A DNA stretch of 64,000 nucleotides from an uncultured Phocaeicola sp. (GTDB lineage: Bacteria; Bacteroidota; Bacteroidia; Bacteroidales; Bacteroidaceae), in NCBI GenBank assembly GCA_948566455.1, contig CAOYQO010000006.1:1-64000 (forward strand), in the 5' to 3' direction. The translations under genes and the position numbers were made by a program. Each line of letters begins with the position of its first letter. The first letter of the stretch is position 1. Below the pieces are notes generated by a model that saw nothing but the letters and a program-made list of their open reading frames with translations, had not been told where the DNA came from and made no database searches. Positions 26,702 to 34,705 of this stretch are shown here, piece after piece.

Positions 26702-28375
26702 ATGAAAACAACTGCTATATTGGTAAGTCTGTTCTGTTTTATTTTGACTTCCTGTGGAAGTGATGATCATAACGGAGGAGGAAACGGTCAGGATGGTGAC
26801 TATAACCTGAAAGAAGAGATACGCAAAGTATTGAATAGCACGAAAGCTACTAAAAATATTAACCCTTTCGATGAATTAGGGTGCGAAATTTATCGTACTG
26901 GTCCTACCAGTGCCGAAGAACCTACCAAAGCCACTATTGACTATGACTTAGGTGATGACTATAAAGAAGGAGTAGGAAGCTTTAAGCTGAAATACAGTTT
27001 TTCCGGTAAACCTATGACTTCAAATCCTGAGTATGTCTATTTCGAAGAAACATGGGGAGATTATCGCCCCGACTTGTCTTTTTATCCTTTGGGACTTTCT
27101 ATTTGGGTAAAAGGCCAAAAAGGTAACAAAGGTGTTTTCCGCTTCATCATTATGGAAGATGAGAAGCAATTCAATGCCGACAAACCGCATGACAGTACAC
27201 GTAAGAGATGGCAATATTATGCTTTCGAAGACGAAGAAATATTATCCAAAGAAGGCTGGAACCGTTTGGTTATGCCCTACAGTGCGTTCAAATTATATAA
27301 AAAGGGCCAGGGGGCTACGGCTGACGGCTTATTGCTAAACCGTTTTGAGGGATTCCGGATTGAAATCGTAAATACGAAACATGAAGTCTGCACCGGTGAA
27401 GTAGGTATCGATGCGTTGGAGCAATTGACTTCTTATGAGCTGAAAAACGGTAAGCCCAAGTTCTCCAGCATTTTTGTACAATTGAATACCGCCTATGTCA
27501 ACGAAGACTGGGATAAACAGTTTCAGGATAGCCGTGCCATCGGCATTGATACTTGGATTATCCAGTATGTGGAACAGTTTACAGACGGAGAAAATACTAG
27601 TATTTCGTTCTATAAGAATACCAATATGCCTTGGATTACCGAGAAGTATGACTTTGTAGACAAAATGTTCGAGGCTGCCGAGCGCAATGGCATAAAACTG
27701 ATTGTAGGCCTTTACCCCGGTGATTACAGTAAAACAAATACGGCATCACCGGAGAAATATAATCTCAATTTGGAGAGAAATAAGATGGTGTTCGATGAGG
27801 TGTATGAACAATTTGGCAATCACCCTTGCCTTGAAGGTTGGTATATAACCGAAGAATTTCATGATGGTTCTTATCCTGTAGGCTGGCAGCAAGAACCCTC
27901 TTTATCCATGTTGGCTAAGTATCTTGAAGGAGTGGCTTCTTATATTAAGACCAAATCGGATAAGCCCGTTTCTATCGCTCCGGCTTTATGGAGAGGTATG
28001 CCGGCCGATCTTTGCGGGCAATGGTTTGGACGGATCTTCGCTCAGACGCCCAATATTGATTATTTATACATTCAGGATCTTGGCGGACGCTGTCTGGTGG
28101 ATGTGGATGTAGACCTGCCTAATTGGTTTGCTGAGATTAAAAAAGCATGTGATGCCAACGGCGTACATTTTGGTGTTGATATAGAATCATTCCAGAGTTG
28201 CTGGTGTCCGAATGTCCCTTATCGGGAAAAGAACTGGAGTGAACTAAAGGAGCAATTATTCGTAGCAGGGTTGTTTACCGAATATATCACGAATTTCAGT
28301 TGGGTTACTTTTAAGAAGGGTACAAACAATTATACAAGTTATAAAAAGTATCTGGAAGACAATGGACTTTTGTAA
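26702..28375 (+). CDS. Lipoprotein with N-terminal beta domain and DUF4434 TIM barrel (2 of 5)
   Basis: Residues 1-18 are a lipoprotein signal (LTSC, cysteine 18), followed by a glycine/asparagine-rich linker. A beta-sandwich-like domain at about 80-245, with LSFYPLGLSIWVKG and TGEVGIDALEQLTSY, looks like a carbohydrate-binding module. The DUF4434 barrel occupies about 250-557. Candidate catalytic glutamates are E385 (GWYITEE) and E495 (GVDIE), 110 residues apart. WRGMPADLCG and YLYIQDLGGRC are further conserved loops shared with the gene at 34706, from which it differs by clear paralogue-level divergence. An extracellular glycosidase role is inferred. Confidence 0.75.
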   Translation: MKTTAILVSLFCFILTSCGSDDHNGGGNGQDGDYNLKEEIRKVLNSTKATKNINPFDELGCEIYRTGPTSAEEPTKATIDYDLGDDYKEGVGSFKLKYSFSGKPMTSNPEYVYFEETWGDYRPDLSFYPLGLSIWVKGQKGNKGVFRFIIMEDEKQFNADKPHDSTRKRWQYYAFEDEEILSKEGWNRLVMPYSAFKLYKKGQGATADGLLLNRFEGFRIEIVNTKHEVCTGEVGIDALEQLTSYELKNGKPKFSSIFVQLNTAYVNEDWDKQFQDSRAIGIDTWIIQYVEQFTDGENTSISFYKNTNMPWITEKYDFVDKMFEAAERNGIKLIVGLYPGDYSKTNTASPEKYNLNLERNKMVFDEVYEQFGNHPCLEGWYITEEFHDGSYPVGWQQEPSLSMLAKYLEGVASYIKTKSDKPVSIAPALWRGMPADLCGQWFGRIFAQTPNIDYLYIQDLGGRCLVDVDVDLPNWFAEIKKACDANGVHFGVDIESFQSCWCPNVPYREKNWSELKEQLFVAGLFTEYITNFSWVTFKKGTNNYTSYKKYLEDNGLL

Positions 28376-28399
28376 ATAATGAAGACTCTAATACCCGAA

Positions 28400-28495
28400 G
28401 GTGTAGTGGTAAACTGAAAAGGGCTACACCATAAAGGCGAAAGGGTGTAGCTATCCGAGCAAAAGGGTGTAGCCTTAACACTGAAAGGGTGTAGC
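28400..28495 (+). repeat. Intergenic array of 22-bp periodic repeats (array 2)
   Basis: GGTGTAG(C) begins at 28400, 28444, 28466 and 28488, and the inverted word GCTACACC lies at 28423-28430 in the 28422 slot. The five sites are thus spaced exactly 22 bp. Most units start with an A-rich GAAAG or AAAAG, then the 8-nt word, then about 9-10 variable bases. It sits in the gap between two PUL genes. Confidence 0.8.
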
Positions 28496-28584
28496 CCGTT
28501 TAAATAATCGCTACGACTATGTGTGAACGGGATAAGTAGACGGAATTTATTATTGCGGATATAAATAATGATTTTATGGATGTG

Positions 28585-28592
28585 TATATTTG
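28585..28592 (+). promoter_or_regulatory. -7 box upstream of the GDPD gene
   Basis: TATATTTG is a perfect match to the -7 consensus, 16 nt before the start codon. A TTG at 28553-28555 is too far away for a standard -33 element. Confidence 0.45.
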
Positions 28593-28608
28593 TTATTGAT
28601 AGAATAGG

Positions 28609-29643
28609 ATGAAAAATGCAATCTTTATAGCAGGAATGCTTCTTAGCTCCTTCGTCATGAGGGCCGGAGATATTTCGAAGTATGTGTTGGATAATTATCT
28701 GATTCCCGTGGGGCAGTCGGGGAGTGCAGTGGGTCGGATATATCCCACACCCTCCAATGTTTGTTTGCTGAGTGATACTTCTTCTCTTTTCCGGATTGAT
28801 CTTAAAGAGAAATCAATCTGTCTGAAAAAGAATAAGGCATTATCAGCAGGGCAGACGAGTTATAGATACGGCATAACCCTTTTGATTGACGGGCAGCAGT
28901 GTGAGTTTGAATTATTGAAAGACGGCTTCAGCAAGAACAGAGTGGTGGCTCATCGGGGTGCCTGGAGACAGAAAGGGGTGTTGCAAAATTCAGTTCGTTC
29001 TTTTCAGAATGCGGTGGAATTGGGATGTCAGGGATCTGAAATGGATGTCTGGTTAACTGCCGACAATAGAGTTATTCTTTCCCATGATCCGCATGTATAT
29101 GGATTGGAAGTTGAAAATATCACCTCATTGCAGTTGTTTCAACAAACGATTAATAAGAAAGACCCGGTGCCTTCACTTCAGGAGCTCTTGATAGCTGCAA
29201 GGGCGCAGAATAGTACCCATCCTATTATTGAAATAAAAGATTCCCAGAAAGGGTTGGAGCGTACGTTACAGTTGACAGACTCTGTGGTGAGTATTGTTCA
29301 TCGCATGAAAATGCAGGGGTATGTGGAATATATCAGTTTCAATTATGAAGTCTTGAAACGTATCCGTGAACTGGATCCTACAGCCAGAACTCTTTACTTA
29401 TGGGAAGGTAAGAAGGAACTGAAGGACCTGGTGAACGACCGCATCTCAGGAATTGATTATTCTTACTATGCATACAGGCAAGATAAAAACCTGACTCAAA
29501 AAGCCAGGGAAGCCGGTTTACTTACCAATGTCTGGACGGTGAATAGTGCGGAAGAGTTGCAACAATATTATTTGTTGGGAGTAGACTATATTACTACAGA
29601 TGAACCTGAATTATTATTGAAGATTATAGATAGTTTAAAATAA
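28609..29643 (+). CDS. Exported glycerophosphodiester phosphodiesterase-family protein
   Basis: A signal peptide (residues 1-18) is followed by an Ig-like domain of about 85 residues. The GDPD TIM barrel runs from about 107 with VVAHRGAW, QNSVRSF in place of the usual ENT, and the metal/catalytic block GSEMDVWLTADNRVILSHDPH. The end has LTNVWTVNSAEEL and YITTDEPELL. GDPDs hydrolyse phosphodiesters between glycerol (or another polyol) and an alcohol. Export and placement in a PUL suggest an extracellular phosphodiester-containing nutrient. It begins the GDPD-phosphoesterase-DUF4434-CE2-ARH-DUF4434 gene string, all closely spaced. Confidence 0.85.
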   Translation: MKNAIFIAGMLLSSFVMRAGDISKYVLDNYLIPVGQSGSAVGRIYPTPSNVCLLSDTSSLFRIDLKEKSICLKKNKALSAGQTSYRYGITLLIDGQQCEFELLKDGFSKNRVVAHRGAWRQKGVLQNSVRSFQNAVELGCQGSEMDVWLTADNRVILSHDPHVYGLEVENITSLQLFQQTINKKDPVPSLQELLIAARAQNSTHPIIEIKDSQKGLERTLQLTDSVVSIVHRMKMQGYVEYISFNYEVLKRIRELDPTARTLYLWEGKKELKDLVNDRISGIDYSYYAYRQDKNLTQKAREAGLLTNVWTVNSAEELQQYYLLGVDYITTDEPELLLKIIDSLK

Positions 29644-29648
29644 AAGAT

Positions 29649-30638
29649 ATGATGTGTAAGAAAATAGCTTTATGCTTAATGGTATTATTTAATGCTCTTA
29701 CGGTTTGGGGCCAGAAAGAAGTATTGAAGTTCAATCGTGACGGCAAGTTTAAGATTGTACAGTTTACGGATGTTCATTATAAATATGATGATCAGGCAAA
29801 TTCACAAATATCTCTGGATCGTATTAACGAAGTATTGGATGCTGAACGTCCTGATTTCGTCATGTTTACGGGAGATGTGGTTGTTTCCAATGAAGCTTTC
29901 AAAGGGCTGGACATTGTTTTGGAGCCTTGCATCAGACGCAATATTCCGTTTGGAGTGGTATTTGGCAATCATGATGATGAGTATGATCGCACCCGGGTGG
30001 AATTGTATGATTATCTCTCGCAAAAGAAAAACAGTATGATGCCTGCCCGTGGAGGCGAAGTTGCCCCTGATTATGTTTTGACGGTGAAGTCGTCAAAGGA
30101 TAAGAATAAAAATGCGGCTCTTTTATATTGCATCGATTCTCATGCATACACGCAGATAAAGTCAGTACCCGGATATGACTGGATTAAGTTTGACCAGATT
30201 GCTTGGTACAGAAATCAAAGTAAGGAATTTACGAAGCAGAATAATGATATTCCTCTTCCTGCATTGGCTTTTTTCCATATTCCCATACCCGAATACAAAG
30301 ATGCTGTGATGGAAGATAAAAACAGATTGTTCGGAGTGAGAGGTGAAGGAGTTGCTTGCCCTACCACTAATTCAGGTCTGTTTACTTCTATCAAAGAGTG
30401 TGGTGACGTCATGGGAACATTTGCCGGCCACGATCATAACAATGATTATGCAGTTATATATAAGGAGGTGCTATTGGCTTACGGGCGTTATACAGGTGGA
30501 AATACGGTGTACAATAATTTGGCTAACGGTGCCCGTGTAATCATATTGCAGGAGGGAGAACGCAAGTTCGATTCCTATATTCGTCTGACTGGTGGCGAGA
30601 CGGAATCACGGATTTCTTATCCGGGTAGTTTTAACTAA
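29649..30638 (+). CDS. Exported calcineurin-like metallophosphoesterase
   Basis: Residues 1-21 form a signal peptide ending VWGQ. The binuclear-metal motifs follow in order: DVH at 41-43 (QFTDVHY), GDVV in MFTGDVV, GNHDDE, and FAGHDHNND near the C-terminus. The layout is that of purple-acid-phosphatase/Icc-like enzymes seen in Bacteroidota. It would release phosphate from a monoester or cleave a diester. It starts 5 nt after the GDPD gene, so the two probably act in series: diester opening, then phosphate removal. Confidence 0.88.
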   Translation: MMCKKIALCLMVLFNALTVWGQKEVLKFNRDGKFKIVQFTDVHYKYDDQANSQISLDRINEVLDAERPDFVMFTGDVVVSNEAFKGLDIVLEPCIRRNIPFGVVFGNHDDEYDRTRVELYDYLSQKKNSMMPARGGEVAPDYVLTVKSSKDKNKNAALLYCIDSHAYTQIKSVPGYDWIKFDQIAWYRNQSKEFTKQNNDIPLPALAFFHIPIPEYKDAVMEDKNRLFGVRGEGVACPTTNSGLFTSIKECGDVMGTFAGHDHNNDYAVIYKEVLLAYGRYTGGNTVYNNLANGARVIILQEGERKFDSYIRLTGGETESRISYPGSFN

Positions 30639-30653
30639 TTCTAATTTAAAAAG

Positions 30654-32045
30654 ATGATTATGAAACGTACTTTTTTACTTCTTTTTTCTTTGTTCAGTCT
30701 GGTGAGTATGCAGGCAGAGAATAAAGTGAGCTTAACTTTAATACCTCCGGGAAAAATCACCAATAAGGTCGATCTGGATATCCGCGGTGGTATTGTGAAC
30801 GAAAGTGCTTCACAACAGACTTATCAGGTAGCTTTGTATTGGAATAAAGAGAATAAGGATGCACTGTTATACGAAACGGTTGTGACAATCCCTGCCGGAA
30901 AGGCCGAAACGGTGAAGGTGGTTATACCTACCAAGGATCGGGTGGGAAAGAATAAAGTGATCTTCAAGGTAGCCAATGAAGGTAAGACCTGTCGGAAGAC
31001 AAAGGATATAGAAGTGATTGAATCGGACATTCGCTCTATCCAACAGATATCCGGTGCCTGGACGGGCATCTATCACTGGAGTGAAATCGAAGGAAAACAT
31101 TGGAATCAGGATATCAAGAAGATGACCGACGATCAGTGGAGAGAGTTGATTCGTTCCATGAATAAGCTGGAAATGAATATGGTGGTTATACAGGAAGTTT
31201 TCCGTAATGAAGAATATGTAGGCAAACATACTACCAATGTGGATAACTATGTAGGTAAAGCCTTCTATCCTTCCAAACTGTATCCCGGCCGTATGGAACT
31301 TACAGCCAAAGATCCGATTGAGGCCATCCTGACGGAAGCCGATAAACAGGGCATGAACGTACTGATGGGAGTGGGTATGTTTGCTTGGTTCGACTTTACC
31401 CCCGAATCTTTGGAATGGCACAAGCGGGTGGCTAAAGAACTGTGGGATATGTATGGTCACCATGAATCCTTTTATGCTTTCTATGTGTCCGAAGAGAGTG
31501 GCGGTGGTCTGGATAACTGGGAACAACGCCCCGAAATGCGTAAAAAGAGAAAAGACGATATTGTGAATTTCTTCAAAGAGTTTAAGGCTTACTGTAACGG
31601 ATTTGCACCGGACAAACCGATCATGTTGGCTACCAACAGTTTTGAAGTTCCCAACGGAATGGATACGTATCCGGCACTTATGGAACATCTGGATATCTTG
31701 TGTCCATTCGGATTTGCCCGTATGCCGGATGGTGATCTGACTGGTAAGGAAGCGGCTAACATGTTGCAGAAAGTTTGTGATGAGGCTAAAGCTCATTTGT
31801 GGTTCGATCTGGAAGTATTCCTGTTCAATCCGGATAACTCCCTCTATCCCCGTCCGGTAGAAGAAATCATCCGTGACCTGAACCTGTTTGATAACTTTGA
31901 GAAGATTCTTTGCTATCAGTTCCCGGGTGTATTCAATGATCCGAAGATGTCTATCCGTGTGGGCGAAGCACGCACTATCGACTTGTTCAACGGATACATG
32001 AAATACCTGAAAGAATTGAAAGCTAAAAATAAGAAACGTAAATAA
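30654..32045 (+). CDS. Exported DUF4434 TIM-barrel protein with N-terminal Ig-like domain (3 of 5)
   Basis: A signal peptide (to about residue 21) precedes an Ig-like domain at about 24-122 (CARDB/DUF5109-like, by appearance) and a DUF4434 barrel at about 127-460. Candidate catalytic residues are E281 (AFYVSEE) and E387 (FDLE), 106 apart. Shared barrel strands include MNMVVIQEVF and DILCPFGFARM. The start may be the ATG at 30660. It is more distant from the lipoprotein pair (26702 and 34706) than those are from each other. Ends 5 nt before the CE2-type gene. Confidence 0.75.
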   Translation: MIMKRTFLLLFSLFSLVSMQAENKVSLTLIPPGKITNKVDLDIRGGIVNESASQQTYQVALYWNKENKDALLYETVVTIPAGKAETVKVVIPTKDRVGKNKVIFKVANEGKTCRKTKDIEVIESDIRSIQQISGAWTGIYHWSEIEGKHWNQDIKKMTDDQWRELIRSMNKLEMNMVVIQEVFRNEEYVGKHTTNVDNYVGKAFYPSKLYPGRMELTAKDPIEAILTEADKQGMNVLMGVGMFAWFDFTPESLEWHKRVAKELWDMYGHHESFYAFYVSEESGGGLDNWEQRPEMRKKRKDDIVNFFKEFKAYCNGFAPDKPIMLATNSFEVPNGMDTYPALMEHLDILCPFGFARMPDGDLTGKEAANMLQKVCDEAKAHLWFDLEVFLFNPDNSLYPRPVEEIIRDLNLFDNFEKILCYQFPGVFNDPKMSIRVGEARTIDLFNGYMKYLKELKAKNKKRK

Positions 32046-32050
32046 GGAAA

Positions 32051-33157
32051 ATGATGAAACGTTATTGTCTATATCTGTTTATCCTGATAGGGATAAGTTG
32101 TTCTGCGGAACTGAAAGCTCAAAGAAACGGAACTGTTTATAAAGGGAATGATCCTGCCGTGCGGTATACCGGCAGAACATTGGTTTCCTCCGATGGTTCG
32201 GTAGCTTTCGACTGGGTAGGTACTTATCTGGAAACCCGTTTTACTGGTGGAAGGCTGTCAGTGAAAGTTTCTGAAACAGGAACGAGTTATTATAATGTAT
32301 TTGTTGATGGCAAACTGCATAAAGTCGTGAAAGTATGCGGAACGGATACATTGATCCATCTGGTATCGGGCATAGATAAGCGCATTCATAGTTTGAAGAT
32401 ACAGAAACGTTCCGAAGGTGAATTCGGCAAGACAACTATCCATCAGTTTGTCTTGTCCGGTTCGGGACGCCTGGCGGAAGAGCCGGCAGTACGCACACGG
32501 CATATCGAGTTTATCGGAAACTCGCTTACCTGCGGATATGGCACAGACGGGAAACATCGCGATGAGCCTTTCCTGGTGGAGACGGAAAATTGTAATCTCA
32601 CATTTGCCTCTATGGTAGCCCGTTATTATGATGCGGACTATACACTGATTGCCCATTCCGGTAGAGGAGCCGCTCGCAATTATGGTGATTCGGTACGCGT
32701 GTCGAAGGTTACGATGAAAGACCGGATGCTGAATACCTTTGACGAAGACCTTACTCATAAATGGAATTTTAAGGGATATCTTCCGGATCTGGTAGTTATC
32801 AATTTAGGTTCCAATGATTTCTCAACGGAGCCCCATCCTTACAAAAGCGAATTCACCAAAGCATACAAACAGATCCTTGCACAACTGCGTGAGCATTATG
32901 GAGATATTCCCATATTGTGCATTTACCCTGTAGCTATGCAAGCTCCTATATTCAGTTATTATGAAGCGATAATAAACGAAGTGAATGATCCGAAAGTCTT
33001 TCTACTGAAACTGGATAAGAACCTCTATAACCGGACTACCGACCTGGGGGCTGCATGGCATCCCGGATATTCGGGACATAAGAAGATGGCGATGTGGATA
33101 ATTCCTTATATCTCAACGATTATGGGCTGGGATCTGACGGATAAAGTGATTGAGTAA
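32051..33157 (+). CDS. SGNH-hydrolase, CE2-type carbohydrate esterase
   Basis: The 368-residue protein has a signal sequence with a possible lipobox (ISCS, cysteine 17). An N-terminal jelly-roll (about 35-140) is typical of CE2 esterases. The SGNH domain has the serine motif GNSLTCGYG (S158), NLGSNDFS near 251-258, and the histidine motif AAWHPGYSGHKKMA (H337). CE2 enzymes remove acetyl groups from the 6-position of sugars. It probably deacetylates the glycan degraded by this locus. It lies between a DUF4434 gene and ARH 2. Confidence 0.87.
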   Translation: MMKRYCLYLFILIGISCSAELKAQRNGTVYKGNDPAVRYTGRTLVSSDGSVAFDWVGTYLETRFTGGRLSVKVSETGTSYYNVFVDGKLHKVVKVCGTDTLIHLVSGIDKRIHSLKIQKRSEGEFGKTTIHQFVLSGSGRLAEEPAVRTRHIEFIGNSLTCGYGTDGKHRDEPFLVETENCNLTFASMVARYYDADYTLIAHSGRGAARNYGDSVRVSKVTMKDRMLNTFDEDLTHKWNFKGYLPDLVVINLGSNDFSTEPHPYKSEFTKAYKQILAQLREHYGDIPILCIYPVAMQAPIFSYYEAIINEVNDPKVFLLKLDKNLYNRTTDLGAAWHPGYSGHKKMAMWIIPYISTIMGWDLTDKVIE

Positions 33158-33179
33158 AGCCCGAAAGTAAAAACAAGAA

Positions 33180-34703
33180 ATGAGTATGTCGAAAAGAAAT
33201 CTAATATGGCTCCTGATGGCTTTCTTCTTTATAGCCGATCTGGCTGCCGCCGTTCATAAAGGAAATAAAGAAGTTGTTCTGTCCGAGCAGAGCCTGCGTG
33301 ATAAAGTGAAGGGCGCATGGGCGGGGCAGACCCTGGGATGCAGTTACGGGGGACCTACTGAGTTTAAATTCTTGGGAACTATCATTCAGGATTATATTCC
33401 CATTCCCTGGGATAAGCATACGGTCAAGAATTGGTATGATACCTTTCCCGGTTTGTATGATGATGTTTATGTGGATCTGACTTTTGTGGAAGTCTTCGAA
33501 AGATGCGGGCTGGATGCTCCGATTGATTCTTTTGCGACGGCTTTCGGGCGGACAGAATATCCATTGTGGCATGCCAACCAGGTAGCCCGCTACAATCTGT
33601 TGCAGGGGATGAAAGCACCCCAGAGTGGTTACTGGAAGAATAACCCTCATGCACATTGCATCGACTTCCAGATTGAAGCGGATTTTGCCGGGATTATGTC
33701 ACCGGGAATGCCTAATCAGGCCGCTGAAATCTGCGATAGGGTGGGGCATATCATGTCCTATGGTGAAGGATGGTATGGCGGAGTTTATGTGGCAGCCATG
33801 TACTCTCTGGCTTATGTCAGCAATGATATAGAATATATCGTAAAAGAAGCGTTGAAGGTGATACCGGAAGAAAGCGATTTCCACAAATGTATGTCGGACG
33901 TAATTCGCTGGCACAGGAAATATCCGAAAGACTGGAAACGAACCTGGTTCGAGTTGCAGAACAAGTGGAGCGAAGAAATCAGTTGTCCCGAAGGCATTCA
34001 TAACTCCTTTAATATCGGTACGAAGATAAACGGTGCCTATATACTCCTGGGCTTGCTTTACGGACAGGGGGACTTCACAAAGACCATAGATATCGCCACG
34101 CGTGCCGGTCAGGACTCTGACTGTAATCCGGCTTCAGCCGCAGGCATCCTGGGAACCATGATAGGATACAGCAACATCCCCGAATCCTGGAAAGAAGCTT
34201 TGTATGAAGTGGAAGACATACCTTTCTCCCATACGGATATCAGTCTGAATAAAGCCTATGACATGACGTACAGACATGCCAGCGAGATGTTGCAGAAACA
34301 TGGAAACGGGAAGGCAGGAACAGACTTCATAATCAGACGGGAGAACATTAGACCTGTTGCTTTGGAAGTAGCTTTTGAGAATCTGAAAGTGAGCGATAAA
34401 CTTACAATAGAGAAATCCATAGATGATGTAAATCCCTTCTCTTTCGAAGGAACCGGACTGGTTGTAAAAGGATACGTGGCAGGTGGGCTTCCGGCGGACT
34501 ATACGGCGGAGATGGATGTATATATCGATGGACAGTTCTATGAAACCACCGCCTTGCCCCAATATATCAACCACCGGAAGTGTGAATTGTTCTTCTGCTA
34601 TGACCGTCCTGTAGGGAAGCACACTGTAACTTTTAAATGGAAAAATCCCGTATCGAACGGGAAAATATGGATAACCGAAGTAATAATCTATACAACGAAA
34701 TAA
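33180..34703 (+). CDS. Exported ADP-ribosylglycohydrolase-fold protein (ARH 2)
   Basis: A paralogue of the ARH at 17683 along its whole length, with the same motifs: GAWAGQTLGCSYGGPTEF, YDDVYVDLTF, IEADFAGIMSPGMPNQ, RAGQDSDCNPASAAGILGTMIG, and the same C-terminal beta domain ending IWITEVIIYTT. Unlike ARH 1 it has a Sec signal peptide without a clear lipobox (LAAAVHK), so it is probably periplasmic while ARH 1 is membrane-anchored. The start is the ATG at 33180 or 33186. Its 3' end lies 2 nt from the start of the next DUF4434 gene. Confidence 0.82.
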   Translation: MSMSKRNLIWLLMAFFFIADLAAAVHKGNKEVVLSEQSLRDKVKGAWAGQTLGCSYGGPTEFKFLGTIIQDYIPIPWDKHTVKNWYDTFPGLYDDVYVDLTFVEVFERCGLDAPIDSFATAFGRTEYPLWHANQVARYNLLQGMKAPQSGYWKNNPHAHCIDFQIEADFAGIMSPGMPNQAAEICDRVGHIMSYGEGWYGGVYVAAMYSLAYVSNDIEYIVKEALKVIPEESDFHKCMSDVIRWHRKYPKDWKRTWFELQNKWSEEISCPEGIHNSFNIGTKINGAYILLGLLYGQGDFTKTIDIATRAGQDSDCNPASAAGILGTMIGYSNIPESWKEALYEVEDIPFSHTDISLNKAYDMTYRHASEMLQKHGNGKAGTDFIIRRENIRPVALEVAFENLKVSDKLTIEKSIDDVNPFSFEGTGLVVKGYVAGGLPADYTAEMDVYIDGQFYETTALPQYINHRKCELFFCYDRPVGKHTVTFKWKNPVSNGKIWITEVIIYTTK

Positions 34704-34705
34704 AT

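Noticed and set aside
28400..28495. CRISPR array
   Set aside because: The repeated word is only 8 nt, one copy is inverted, spacers are about 14 nt and there are no cas genes in the window.
34637..34705. Upstream start for the fourth DUF4434 gene
   Set aside because: It lies inside the ARH 2 gene and would bury the lipoprotein signal that begins at 34706.
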